From CAUZIB01 sp963578805 (lineage in GTDB: Bacteria > Acidobacteriota > Vicinamibacteria > Vicinamibacterales > UBA8438), in the NCBI GenBank assembly GCA_963578805.1, contig CAUZDY010000014.1, forward strand, positions 3,603-67,602: 64,000 nucleotides of DNA, written 5' to 3'. The notes under the pieces were generated by a model that saw nothing but the letters and a program-made list of their open reading frames with translations, ran no database searches and had not been told where the DNA came from. Of this stretch, positions 34,751 to 43,193 are shown piece by piece. The translations under genes were made by a program, and so were the position numbers. Within the stretch, counting starts at the first letter, position 1; every line of letters starts with the position of its first letter.

Positions 34751-37712
34751 AGTCCTTCCGGCACACGGTCGGATACGGACAATACGAGCACCGATACAAC
34801 TCGGCAGGCCGTACCGGATAATTGCCGCGCTCGATCTGGTCAAGAACATCCAGTGCCCGACGCTCTCCCTCAGTGACGGCCCTCGCGAACCCCCGGCGCC
34901 CCAGAGGCACCTGCAGGCGCGGCTCACCAAATGCGATGTACACGGCGTCCACGGCCCGCCACATTTTCCTGCCAGGCGAGTTCAGCTGCTGCTCGACAGC
35001 ACGAGCGTAGAGAGGAAGCTGAAGAGAACGGCTTCGATTCGGCGCCCGGTTGGCCTTGTAATCGACAACCCTGAATGTTCCATCGGAAAAGAGATCGACC
35101 CGGTCTACGACGCCGCGCAGGCGCACGCGACGGCCATGCTCTCCGGTGCCGACCAGAAACGTTCCGTCGACACGAAACTCTGTCAGTCGCTCGACCACGT
35201 CTGCCGGTCGACTCACCTCAAGTTGAAACAGTCGGTCGGCAAGACCAGGGGCGGCAGCCGACCCGAATATCCAGGCTCGTGACACCGCCCGGTCATCCAC
35301 TGGAAGCTGAAGGAGCGCAGCCTCAGCCAGCTCTCTGAACATCGACCGCGCGTCATCTAGATCGGTGACGGCGATAGACCGATGACCACTGTCGTGCCAC
35401 TGCCGAAAAAACGTCTCAAACACACGATGCAGAAGTAACCCACGGCGACGCGGAGCAACCAGCCGCTCGTCATCGGATTCTTCGCCCAGTTTTAAAACGT
35501 GGTCGGCGAAGTATTTGAACGGGCAGTCGAGATACTGTTCCAGCGAACGAACCGCGTAGGTGGTAGGCTCACGGGCTCCCGTCGCTCCTCGAAAACGTGG
35601 GGCTCGCCAGTCGTGGTCTTCGGTCCGCATCGCCAGCCATCGTGCCGCCGAACCTTCCAGGTCGCCGGGTAATATCGCGCCATACGCCATCGCGTCTTCT
35701 TGTGTGACACAGACCGCTTGGTCGACATCCGAGGTTACGCGCGAAAGCGTTTGGTCGTCGGCCTCCTCCAGAAAGCTTGACGGCGTGACCGCGGCGTCGT
35801 TCTCGAGTGACACGGTCGACAGCGTCACGCGGTCGACGGGAAGCGCCAACAGGTCTCGAAACGTCGCCCGGGCTCCACGAAGGATGTCACGTTCGCGCGG
35901 CCAGCCGAGCGGGATCAGTAGACCCGACGGGAACAAAATGCTTCGTCCAGGTCGCTCCGGCCATTCACCGTCGATCAGACCGATGATAAAAAGGTCGTCA
36001 TAGCGACCATAGGCCGCGGTCCGTGCGTCAACGAGTTGAACCCCTTCGGTGCCCGTCATGGGCTCGAACGTCTGCATCTCGATCCAACGCCGAAGCCCGG
36101 CAACCACCTCGGTAAAAGATGTTGGTGTGTCATCGATCGCGGTGTGTGCTCGCAGTAACTCGTCCACTGCTATCCAAACGGCGCGTCGGGCACGTGTTTC
36201 TCGTTCGCGAAGCGGCGCCGCCGGCATGCGTCGGGTCGCGTAGCGGGTGAGAAACGTGGCCAAGGTGCCTAGCAGAATAGAGGGTGGACCATCGTTCTCG
36301 AGTGGCCGTAGCAGCTCAGCCAACTCCAGGACCAAACTTGCGACTTCGGCAGCGGGTCGATGGCGGCCTGCGTCGTCGCCGCAATCCGACATTCGCCACT
36401 GTGTCACCAGACGGCTCAAGGCCGGCCGGCCACCCAAATAGCGGGCACTTCTCAGCATTTGATCGAAAGTGTGGACCGACGCGATATCCAGCGGCTGACC
36501 ACCACTCTCAAAGTCGAAGTGTGGGGACCGAAGCAACGCTACGGCAGCAGGCCGGTCGTACCCCGAGGTCACGAACGAACAAACGAGGTCGAGTGCCGCA
36601 GCATACGGCTCGGCCGCGAGGGGCAACGCGTCCAGTGTCTCGAACGGTAGCCGGGCCTGCCGAAACAGCTGTCGCGCAAGATAGAGATACGGTAGTGGCC
36701 GGCGATACACCACGCCGACCTTACGGTCGAGGGTGACGTCGTCTCTTGGACCGCCGTGACCGTGTCTCGCCGACGTCTTCACACTTCTAGCAACGGCGAG
36801 AAGCTCCTCCTCCCGGTCGCGCCAAACGAAATGATTCTGGTCACCCTCCGGGGGGACAACGACTAGCGGAGGTCGGTCGCGATCAGCGGAGTCAAGTTTG
36901 ACGCGTTCCTCCTGGAGACCTGGGAGCAGATCGGTGATCCGTTCGTAGAAGCCGGAGTCGAGCACACGCTCCGTCGCCACAACATCGAGTTCCTCGAGAC
37001 CCGGCAGCCGGGTTAGCAGATCATAATCGGCCGGCCACAAGCCAGAGGAATCGACGACATGGTCCGGCACCGCGACAACCACTCTCCGAAACGGAGTCGT
37101 CGCCCTCCCTGTCAGTAGCGACCTGAGGCCGTGCTCGTCAACACCGCCCAGTGAGTCCAGCCTCGCCTCGTACCGTCTGAAAGTGGCGACGAGAAATTTC
37201 GTCTGCCGGAGCAAACGACGCGCGCCGCGGTCCAAGTCAACAGTTGGCTCCAAATCGGCCGTCACCGAGCGGTCAAAGCCGTTAACCGATTTCCGATGGC
37301 GTTGTAGTTGGTCATAAAAGCTGACGACGGCTGGGATAAGGCCGGGCCTGAGTTTGAACGGGGGCGCCACATCATGGGCCTGCGCCTGCCGCGCCGAGGC
37401 CAGCATGCAGACGTGACGTTCGAGCGTCGACAGGTAAGACACCGAACCTTCGAGACAAGTATGCATCTCTCTATACCACTGGTCGCGGGTCAAGAGAAAC
37501 GGCACGACTCGCACGCTCGGCGCCTCTGCCGCGGCGACCATGTCTGTCTCAATCGTGCGACTGAGCTGGGTCGCCGCCGCCGTGGTCGGGACGAGAACCG
37601 CCGTCTGTCGCGCTCGCCACGGATCAGACTCAGCGGCAAGTGCCACTATGGCCTGCTGAAACGACGCCAGGCCGGGCGTACGAAAAAGGCGGAAGTGGCG
37701 AGGCGTCGTCAA
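34734..37712 (-). CDS. addB: AddB-like PD-(D/E)xK exonuclease subunit
   Basis: About 992 residues. Partner of AddA. A RecB-type nuclease domain at the C-terminus has RGVVDRVDLFSDGTFRVVDYKAN with the catalytic Asp and DYK, and probable Fe-S cluster ligands: LDCPFKYF far upstream plus CSYCPYPTVC at the end, as in AddB. The N-terminal helicase-like part has VLVPTTAAATQLSRTIE where a Walker A would be, so ATP binding is not expected from it. Start is uncertain: TTG 37712 is used; the frame is open to 37982 but that part lacks protein character and runs into the divergent gene. Confidence 0.82.
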   Translation of the reverse strand: MTTPRHFRLFRTPGLASFQQAIVALAAESDPWRARQTAVLVPTTAAATQLSRTIETDMVAAAEAPSVRVVPFLLTRDQWYREMHTCLEGSVSYLSTLERHVCMLASARQAQAHDVAPPFKLRPGLIPAVVSFYDQLQRHRKSVNGFDRSVTADLEPTVDLDRGARRLLRQTKFLVATFRRYEARLDSLGGVDEHGLRSLLTGRATTPFRRVVVAVPDHVVDSSGLWPADYDLLTRLPGLEELDVVATERVLDSGFYERITDLLPGLQEERVKLDSADRDRPPLVVVPPEGDQNHFVWRDREEELLAVARSVKTSARHGHGGPRDDVTLDRKVGVVYRRPLPYLYLARQLFRQARLPFETLDALPLAAEPYAAALDLVCSFVTSGYDRPAAVALLRSPHFDFESGGQPLDIASVHTFDQMLRSARYLGGRPALSRLVTQWRMSDCGDDAGRHRPAAEVASLVLELAELLRPLENDGPPSILLGTLATFLTRYATRRMPAAPLRERETRARRAVWIAVDELLRAHTAIDDTPTSFTEVVAGLRRWIEMQTFEPMTGTEGVQLVDARTAAYGRYDDLFIIGLIDGEWPERPGRSILFPSGLLIPLGWPRERDILRGARATFRDLLALPVDRVTLSTVSLENDAAVTPSSFLEEADDQTLSRVTSDVDQAVCVTQEDAMAYGAILPGDLEGSAARWLAMRTEDHDWRAPRFRGATGAREPTTYAVRSLEQYLDCPFKYFADHVLKLGEESDDERLVAPRRRGLLLHRVFETFFRQWHDSGHRSIAVTDLDDARSMFRELAEAALLQLPVDDRAVSRAWIFGSAAAPGLADRLFQLEVSRPADVVERLTEFRVDGTFLVGTGEHGRRVRLRGVVDRVDLFSDGTFRVVDYKANRAPNRSRSLQLPLYARAVEQQLNSPGRKMWRAVDAVYIAFGEPRLQVPLGRRGFARAVTEGERRALDVLDQIERGNYPVRPAELYRCSYCPYPTVCRKDYVGEE

Positions 37713-37950
37713 AACCAGCCGCCGTCTGTGTAAAACATGTGGAAACGCTGTGTAAGTGATGTGGAGAGCGAGACACGGTGTACATTTCGTTCGCGTTGTA
37801 CCGGAGGCCTGCGCCTGGTCTCCAGGTGTTGACGATGTCTTCGCGTGTTGCTTCGCTTGACGGTACCGCTCATCGCGATAAAATTCGGCGTCTATTGAGG
37901 TCTGTCGCCAAGGCAGCCTCAAGCCCTTAATATCCAGAGACCTCGGCGAC

Positions 37951-38166
37951 GTGAAGTTACACCGTTTCGAAGAGACCATCAACGGCCGTGTCTACGAAAT
38001 CGAAGTGTCGGCCCTAAGGCCTGACCGCTGGCGGGCGTATCTCGTGACACTGCCTGGCGGCCCAACCGCTCTGATGCCTTTCTACGGCCGAACAGCGTCT
38101 GAGGCTGCCGATCTTTTGGTCAGCTTCCTCACGAGGGCCCACCAGGTGGCATCTAACTCCGCTTAG
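37951..38166 (+). CDS. Small hypothetical protein
   Basis: 71 residues from GTG 37951. MKLHRFEETINGRVYEIEV and RWRAYLVTLPGGPTALMPFYGRTASEAADLLVSFL describe a compact beta-beta-beta-alpha fold, and codon use looks real. No family recognised. Divergent from the addB-like gene. Confidence 0.55.
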   Translation: MKLHRFEETINGRVYEIEVSALRPDRWRAYLVTLPGGPTALMPFYGRTASEAADLLVSFLTRAHQVASNSA

Positions 38167-38232
38167 CCCGGTATAGTAGGCTGCTGGTGTGACATCCAGT
38201 GGTCCTAGGCAGATGCTGACAGCCTGCAGCCG

Positions 38233-39288
38233 TTGCCGCCAAGTCCGACAGCTATACTGCTCGCGGTTTTGGTGATTCCGCTCCTGCTAGACGCACCGTG
38301 CGTCTTTGCCGGTCAGCCGGACTCGCTCCCAACGATACGCTTGATCGCCACCGGCGGCACTATATCGAATCGACCCGGCGGACGTCTGACCGCCGAGCAA
38401 CTGATCGAACTGATTCCCTTCCTCGATCGGTATGCCGTCTCCGAGGCTGAGCAGTTTGACAACGTCGCGAGCAGCATGCTGACTCTCGACCAATGGCTGA
38501 AGCTCTCGCGCCGGGTCAACGAGCTTCTGTCTGGCCGTCCCGACCTTACGGGCATCGTAGTTACAACCGGAACGGACACCCTCGAGGAGACTGCGTACTT
38601 TCTCCATCTGACCGTCCGCAGCGATAAGCCAGTGGTTGTCGTCGGCTCCATGCGACCGCCTCAATCGTTGAGCTACGACGGCGCGGCCAACCTCCTGCAA
38701 GGCTTCCGGGTCGCGGCAGACGGCGCGTCGCGTGGAAAAGGGGTCCTCGTCGTCCTCAACAACGAGATCAACTCAGCACGCGAGGTCTCGAAAACGAACA
38801 CCCAGAGCCTGCAAGCGTTTTCCGCACCAGGCTATGGTGTCCTCGGCCTGGTGGACACCGACCGGGTCGTATATTACCGCCGAACTGAACGTCGCCACAC
38901 CGCTTCGAGCGAGTTTGATGTGACATCGATCGACCGGCTGCCACGGGTCGATGTCTTGCTTAGCTACCAAGATGCGCCGGGCGATTTGATCACACGGGCA
39001 GTCGAAGCTGGGGCGGGGGCCGGGTCGGTTAGTCGCGAGCAACGCAAGGCGATCACGGCGGTCAGCCACACCGGCACGCCCGTCGTCGTCACCAGCCGGA
39101 CTGGCCGTGGTCGGGTGCCCGCCGAACGACAAGCGGGGCGCAAGGTGACGCCCGGACAAGGATCGCTCACAGCCCCGCGGATCGGTGGTGAGGATCTCTC
39201 CCCAGTGAAGGCCCGGATCCTGTTGATGCTGGCTCTGGCCGTGACCACCGACCTGCGAGAAATCCAGAGGATGTTCTTGGAGTATTGA
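38233..39288 (+). CDS. Periplasmic L-asparaginase (type II)
   Basis: 351-residue exported amidohydrolase that splits asparagine to aspartate and ammonia. After a signal sequence (AILLAVLVIPLLLDAPCVFAG) come both catalytic signatures: IRLIATGGTISNRPGG with the nucleophilic Thr and VVTTGTDTLEETAYFL with the Thr-Asp pair. The C-terminal half contains the VLLSYQDAPGDLITRAVEAG and GTPVVVTSRTGRGRV segments of the dimer interface. TTG start without a clear ribosome binding site; the exact start is uncertain. Likely used for nitrogen scavenging. Confidence 0.88.
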   Translation: MPPSPTAILLAVLVIPLLLDAPCVFAGQPDSLPTIRLIATGGTISNRPGGRLTAEQLIELIPFLDRYAVSEAEQFDNVASSMLTLDQWLKLSRRVNELLSGRPDLTGIVVTTGTDTLEETAYFLHLTVRSDKPVVVVGSMRPPQSLSYDGAANLLQGFRVAADGASRGKGVLVVLNNEINSAREVSKTNTQSLQAFSAPGYGVLGLVDTDRVVYYRRTERRHTASSEFDVTSIDRLPRVDVLLSYQDAPGDLITRAVEAGAGAGSVSREQRKAITAVSHTGTPVVVTSRTGRGRVPAERQAGRKVTPGQGSLTAPRIGGEDLSPVKARILLMLALAVTTDLREIQRMFLEY

Positions 39289-39305
39289 GCGGGCGAGAAA
39301 CGAAG

Positions 39306-39381
39306 TGGTGGACCAGGCCGGGATCGAACCGGCGACCTCGTGAATGCCATTCACGCGCGCTCCCAACTGCGCCACTGGCCC
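39306..39381 (-). tRNA. tRNA-Ala (anticodon GGC)
   Basis: 76 bases fold into a full cloverleaf: acceptor GGGCCAG with CTGGTCC, D arm GCGC/GCGC, anticodon arm CGTGA/TCACG around loop ATGGCAT (anticodon GGC, reading GCC and GCU), T loop GTTCGATCCC. The acceptor has the G3-U70 wobble pair that marks alanine tRNAs. Discriminator is A and the CCA end is encoded. It ends 17 bases from the asparaginase stop, convergent to it. Confidence 0.97.
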
Positions 39382-39423
39382 AACCGAGCCATTCTATGCG
39401 CACCACTGGCGATGATCAACGAA

Positions 39424-40062
39424 TCAGCCGAGGCAGGTACCAGACACGGGTGGAAGCTCCCGGTTAAAGATCCGCTTGTATTCCGACGGTGTATCAATGT
39501 CGAGAAACGGGCCGTCTACCTCCACGGCAACCTCTACCGTGTCAGTCAGATGAGCGTGGACCACAGTCTTTGCGCCGCCGTCTGGGTTGGTGCACCTCAA
39601 CTCATCAAAGACGACGCGATCAAAGATCACTGGATGCCCATGCCGTCCGTTTTTGACCGGCCTGACGACCGGCGCACGGGTTCGCTGGTGTGCGTCCCTC
39701 AATCGAGACACGGTCTCGACATCGATCAATGGCACATCGACCAAGGTGACGAGAACCCCGCCTACACCAGGCCGGTCGATAGCCCTCAACCCGACAAGTA
39801 ATGATGAGAGTTGCCCCCGATCCGGCGACGGGTTTAAAACTACGCGGGGAGGTGGATCCTCGTGTGCCAGCGCGGCGTCGAGCGGTGGGATACCTGGACC
39901 AACTACGACAACAACATCATCGACGCCACCTTGACGGAGCACATGCACAATTCTGCCGATGAACGTTTCATTACGCGTCGATGTTGGTAGGAGCGCCTTA
40001 GGTTGACCCATACGGCTGGAACGGCCGGCGCACAGCACGACGCCAGGAACGATAATACTCAT
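39424..40062 (-). CDS. MocA/MobA-like nucleotidyltransferase
   Basis: 212-residue GT-A-fold nucleotidyltransferase. The nucleotide-binding motif is VVLCAGRSSRMGQPKALLP at the start, followed by VLVTLVDVPLID (metal-binding Asp) and the GRHGHPVIF segment characteristic of the CTP:molybdopterin cytidylyltransferases and related proteins. It probably makes the dinucleotide form of the molybdenum cofactor for xanthine-dehydrogenase-type enzymes. A fragment of such an enzyme lies 1.6 kb away and moaE-moaD 11 kb away. A coenzyme-unrelated sugar nucleotidyltransferase is less likely. Confidence 0.75.
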   Translation of the reverse strand: MSIIVPGVVLCAGRSSRMGQPKALLPTSTRNETFIGRIVHVLRQGGVDDVVVVVGPGIPPLDAALAHEDPPPRVVLNPSPDRGQLSSLLVGLRAIDRPGVGGVLVTLVDVPLIDVETVSRLRDAHQRTRAPVVRPVKNGRHGHPVIFDRVVFDELRCTNPDGGAKTVVHAHLTDTVEVAVEVDGPFLDIDTPSEYKRIFNRELPPVSGTCLG

Positions 40063-40133
40063 ACAAATCCAATCCCATCTCGCCGTGAAATCAGTGTCTC
40101 GGCAGGGAACTAGCCAAGTCTAACCTCGCGCTG

Positions 40134-40139
40134 TAGAAT
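40134..40139 (+). promoter_or_regulatory. Putative -10 element (TAGAAT), leaderless type
   Basis: Ends six bases before ATG 40146; no ribosome binding site between. Same sequence and spacing as at queF. Confidence 0.45.
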
Positions 40140-40145
40140 CCGCCC

Positions 40146-40478
40146 ATGCACGACGTCCAGATTCAGATCCGGTGCCAGCGTTGTGGTAACCAGATGGAGC
40201 TCAAGGACCCTGGACCTGACGACACCTGGACCCCTCAGCAATTCTGGGAATGCCAAGCATGCGGGCGGCACTTCTGGACCACATATCCACCACCCAAGAA
40301 ACCCGTGCCACCGAAGACCACCAAGCCGGCGGCGCCTCAGTCAGATGTGGCCGCGCCGCAGGCAAGACCCGTGGCGAATGAGGCCAAATCTGTGGTCTCG
40401 TCCGCACCCCCTCACACAAAACCGTCGCCCGAGTTTCCACCCGAAGAAAAGACGGGAGCGGTCGCTAAGAAGCCCTAG
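40146..40478 (+). CDS. Zinc-ribbon protein with Pro/Ala-rich tail
   Basis: 110 residues. The first ~45 form a zinc ribbon with RCQRCGNQ and ECQACGRHF as the two Cys-x2-Cys pairs. The rest is a low-complexity tail rich in Pro, Lys and Ala (PPPKKPVPPKTTKPAAP), probably disordered. No transmembrane segment. Function unknown; no enzymatic motif. Confidence 0.6.
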   Translation: MHDVQIQIRCQRCGNQMELKDPGPDDTWTPQQFWECQACGRHFWTTYPPPKKPVPPKTTKPAAPQSDVAAPQARPVANEAKSVVSSAPPHTKPSPEFPPEEKTGAVAKKP

Positions 40479-40712
40479 TAGGGCCGGGGCTCGAATTCCG
40501 CTAAACGTGCGCAAATGGTTGACTTCTGGCAAATACCTCAATAAACTGTTCGCCTTTGGGCCTGGATTAAACCCTGAGCCTAACATAGGCTTTGGTGCCC
40601 GAGGCGCGCCGCTAAACGCTTCGGCCGGGTGTCAGGGAATGGGCGCCATGGCTCACGGAAGCGTAGTAGTGGTCTACTCGATGACCAGTGCTGCGAGCTT
40701 CGGAGGAACCAC

Positions 40713-40919
40713 ATGCCAAGTGGGACGATCGCACGTCTGTTGATTGACAAGGGGTTCGGCTTCATCCGCGACGAAGGTGGTGTTGAGCACTTCTTTCACC
40801 GTAGCTCGGTCCGTGGTGCCGTATTCGAGCTCCTAAGAGAGGGGCAGCGGGTAGACTTCAACATCGAGGAGTCGCAAAAGGGGCCACGCGCCGGAGAAGT
40901 TCGGTTAATCGAAGGCTAG
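40713..40919 (+). CDS. Cold-shock-domain protein
   Basis: 68-residue OB-fold RNA/DNA chaperone of the CspA family. The RNA-binding motifs are KGFGFIRDE (RNP1) and EHFFHRSSV (RNP2), with the variant start SGTIARLLIDK. GGAGGA six bases before the ATG gives strong initiation. A terminator-like hairpin follows ten bases after the stop, so it is monocistronic. Which condition induces it cannot be seen from sequence. Confidence 0.9.
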   Translation: MPSGTIARLLIDKGFGFIRDEGGVEHFFHRSSVRGAVFELLREGQRVDFNIEESQKGPRAGEVRLIEG

Positions 40920-40928
40920 GTGTACCTG

Positions 40929-40954
40929 CGTGAAGCTGGGAAGCCGGTTTCACG
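40929..40954 (+). terminator. Rho-independent terminator-like hairpin after the csp gene
   Basis: CGTGAAGCTGG and CCGGTTTCACG pair over 11 positions (two G-U) around a GAAG loop. A T-rich stretch (GTTTTCTT) follows nine bases later. Located ten bases after the csp stop. Confidence 0.5.
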
Positions 40955-41085
40955 AAGATCGTTTTCTTCCTCCGGCCCACGGGGCGGAGCGAGTTAGTCG
41001 CCTGGCTCTGACCTGAAACTAGCCAGCACATCCGTTTGCAGAGAGCCGACTAGGTAACGGCGTCATCGGTGGCGGATGAAGATCC

Positions 41086-41182
41086 GGAAGCGAACGGGGC
41101 CCGGTGACCCTCCCGGTCTTCAAAACCGGTCGCTCCCCGCCAACGCGGGGGGGCTGGGTTCGACTCCCAGGCGCTTCCGCCA
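41086..41182 (+). tRNA. selC: Selenocysteine tRNA (anticodon TCA)
   Basis: 97 bases, far longer than ordinary tRNAs. It has acceptor GGAAGCG paired with CGCTTCC, anticodon arm CCGGT/ACCGG with loop CTTCAAA (anticodon TCA, reads UGA), a long variable arm CCCCGC/GCGGGG, T arm CTGGG/CCCAG with loop TTCGACT, discriminator G and an encoded CCA. These are the marks of bacterial tRNA-Sec. The organism must therefore decode UGA as selenocysteine in some mRNAs. selA, selB, selD and any selenoprotein are outside this window. Confidence 0.96.
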
Positions 41183-41352
41183 ATTCATGGACCGGTCGGT
41201 CACGACCGTAGGTTACTCACCTCATTACTGTTAGGCTAACCGCCCTATCATAGGGAATTTTTTCTTGTTGATTCACACTATTACGCGAAGCACAATGCGG
41301 GGATAATACGAACATCCAATTGCCTAATTTCTCTATTCTCTAGGAGGTGCAC

Positions 41353-41562
41353 ATGCCGCTAATCCAACCGCCAGCGCTGCGTGAAGCGCGGAACTCAGCC
41401 GCCGCCTTCACCCGCATCTGCTCTCTGTGTGCCTCCCATCGTCTCACCGGCAGCCTCCTGACTTTTGGTCCTGGAACCGGTGAGGAGATGGCATGGGTGT
41501 GTGACGATTGCCAGCACAAGCTTGCCCGGAGGGTTGACGACGAAGGGACTCTGGGTGGGTAA
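41353..41562 (+). CDS. Small Cys-rich hypothetical protein
   Basis: 69 residues. AGGAGG six bases before ATG 41353 is the best ribosome binding site in the window. Cys-x2-Cys pairs occur in RICSLCASHR and VCDDCQHKLA, enough for a zinc ribbon, joined by a Gly-rich linker. Function unknown. A hairpin follows the stop. Confidence 0.6.
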   Translation: MPLIQPPALREARNSAAAFTRICSLCASHRLTGSLLTFGPGTGEEMAWVCDDCQHKLARRVDDEGTLGG

Positions 41563-41569
41563 ATACAAA

Positions 41570-41600
41570 CGGCGAGACGAGCATGACACCCATCTCGCCG
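41570..41600 (+). terminator. Terminator-like hairpin
   Basis: CGGCGAGA and TCTCGCCG pair perfectly over eight bases around a 15-base loop, just after the stop of the small Cys-rich gene. The stretch behind it (GACTTCTTCTG) is only partly T-rich. It could also serve the convergent minus-strand fragment. Confidence 0.4.
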
Positions 41601-41643
41601 GCTGACTTCTTCTGCGCCTAAGCCTAAGTCTGACCGGGCCTGC

Positions 41644-41985
41644 TTAAGCGGCAGGCCCTCCACGAACCGCTCGCTTCACAAGGTTCTTCATCAAGGACAC
41701 TTTAAAGCCGTTGTGCGTCAATGGCTCGACGCCACGAATGGCAATCTGGCCGACACGCTCGGCCAGGTCCTCACTGATCGCCTGCCCGCGGAGCGAATCC
41801 TCGACGTCTGTCAACCTTACCGGGTAGGGTGCCACACCGTTCACAACGACGCGGGCTTGGTCGATGACACCGTTGCTCTCCATCATCGCCGATGCGACAT
41901 TGACCAACGGAAAATCCCAACTACCGCGGTCCCTGACCTTTTCGTAATACAGCTTTGTACCGGCCCACGTGGACGACCTGAGCAC
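41644..41985 (-). pseudogene. Truncated FAD-subunit (YagS-like) of a molybdo-hydroxylase
   Basis: 113 codons matching only the C-terminal domain of the FAD-binding subunit of xanthine-dehydrogenase-family enzymes: YYEKVRDRGSWDFPLVNVAS, ARVVVNGVAPYPVRL and EPLTHNGFKVSLMKNLVKRA. The whole FAD-binding part (about 200 residues) is missing and no trace of it is seen upstream. No large or [2Fe-2S] subunit adjoins. A 5' truncation remnant is the simplest reading; expression of the isolated domain cannot be ruled out. Confidence 0.75.
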
Positions 41986-42326
41986 TCGCGGTGATCCTTA
42001 ACGCAGGGTCGCCGCCTAGGCGGTCAACGCAGCCAGCGGGACGTGCATTTCTCGTGTCAGCCCAATTGGTCGAGCAAGCCGTCAACTACAGGTGATGCTA
42101 AGATTTGGTACTCAATCGCGCCCTAGCCTACCGCGCCGACCGATTCGGTCGCCTCACTCGACCTCACGCCCGGGGTCAAGTGCTAGATACAGGTGGTAGG
42201 CATAGGCGCTGGGCACGACGAACCGGCAGAACGCAGTCAACTCGGCTCCGAACGCGTTCAACTCCTACGTGGATCGGTTCCTGGAAGATTATCAGCTTGC
42301 CAACCAGTGGTAGAGGCTCGTCTGAT
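41986..42326. other. Intergenic stretch upstream of the truncated FAD-subunit gene
   Basis: About 340 bases in which the missing part of the FAD-subunit gene would be expected. I see no conserved motif of that enzyme, no credible reading frame on either strand and no insertion-sequence end that would explain the deletion. Confidence 0.4.
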
Positions 42327-42764
42327 CTACGCGCCTTGCCCCGCAAGTGCGGCCCACAGTGCGTCGATACCGGCCTGAGCGACCTCCTCGTCCTGATCCG
42401 GGTGCCCGGAGCTACATCCCACGCCACCAACAATCTGGTCGTCGACAAAAATCGGGAGACCACCAGCCACGATCATAAAACGACCTTGATGGCTCACGTG
42501 GATACCAAACGCGGGTCCGCCCGGTCCGCTCACCTCTCCGTAGGCGCGAGTCGACCGACGAGCAGCTGCTGCCGTGAACGCTTTGCTGATCGCAATTTCA
42601 ATGCTCGTAATCCTGGCATCATCCATTCGGTGAAACATCAACAGGCTTCCGTTGTCATCCGTGACGGCAATATCCATGTCGACACCAATCTCGCGTGACT
42701 TCGTCTCGGCTGCCGTCATGATGATGCGAGCATCGTCTAGCGTGAGCTTCTTCGCTGTTTTCAT
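42327..42764 (-). CDS. GlcG/HbpS-like (DUF336) protein
   Basis: 145-residue protein of the haem-binding/GlcG family, usually small octameric proteins of uncertain role, often beside oxidases. Signatures are TLDDARIIMTAAETKSREIG near the N-terminus, DIAVTDDNGSLLMFHRMDDA and the C-terminal GGLPIFVDDQIVGGVGCSSG. GAGGAAG nine bases before the ATG. Follows the small lipoprotein gene on the same strand with ten bases between, so probably co-transcribed with it. Confidence 0.85.
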   Translation of the reverse strand: MKTAKKLTLDDARIIMTAAETKSREIGVDMDIAVTDDNGSLLMFHRMDDARITSIEIAISKAFTAAAARRSTRAYGEVSGPGGPAFGIHVSHQGRFMIVAGGLPIFVDDQIVGGVGCSSGHPDQDEEVAQAGIDALWAALAGQGA

Positions 42765-42774
42765 TCGTTCTTCC

Positions 42775-43155
42775 TCAGTACTCGATCTCAGTATACGCTC
42801 TGCCTTCCGTCCACTGAACCCGTCTCATCGGCAACTCGCCCTCGCCGGCGCGATCGTAAAAGTACACCAGTACCTCAGCGTATTGTGCCTTGAGCGGTGC
42901 GATCAACTGACGGGCAAGCGCGAAAGTGTCGACTCCTTTGTCGACCTCGACTTCGAGCGTGAAAGCGCCATGTGCGGTCGCCATCTTAAGAATCGAGTAT
43001 TGCATGTTGTCCAATGGCATTTCGGTCGGATCACGCGGAGCTTCCGCGTGTTCGGCCGGCGGCCTCACTTCGCGACATCCTGCGACCATCGCCACGATGA
43101 CGAACGCCGTAACAAGAACCGTCACTGTCAAACACCAGCTCTGTCGGAACCTCAC
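42775..43155 (-). CDS. Small lipoprotein of unknown function
   Basis: 126 residues from a GTG. The signal sequence ends in a good lipobox, MVAGC, with Cys27. The mature part has FTLEVEVDKGVDTFALARQL and EVLVYFYDRAGEGELPMRRVQWTEG, a small alpha/beta fold. Lgt and LspA, needed to process it, are encoded at 57.7-59.1 kb. Function unknown. Confidence 0.65.
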   Translation of the reverse strand: MRFRQSWCLTVTVLVTAFVIVAMVAGCREVRPPAEHAEAPRDPTEMPLDNMQYSILKMATAHGAFTLEVEVDKGVDTFALARQLIAPLKAQYAEVLVYFYDRAGEGELPMRRVQWTEGRAYTEIEY

Positions 43156-43193
43156 ACGCGCAAGGTACCATACTCAGTGACGAGATCGACATC

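Noticed and set aside
37713..37982. N-terminal extension of the addB-like gene to the most upstream ATG
   Set aside because: The added ~90 residues have no nuclease or helicase character and the region runs into the divergent gene at 37951.
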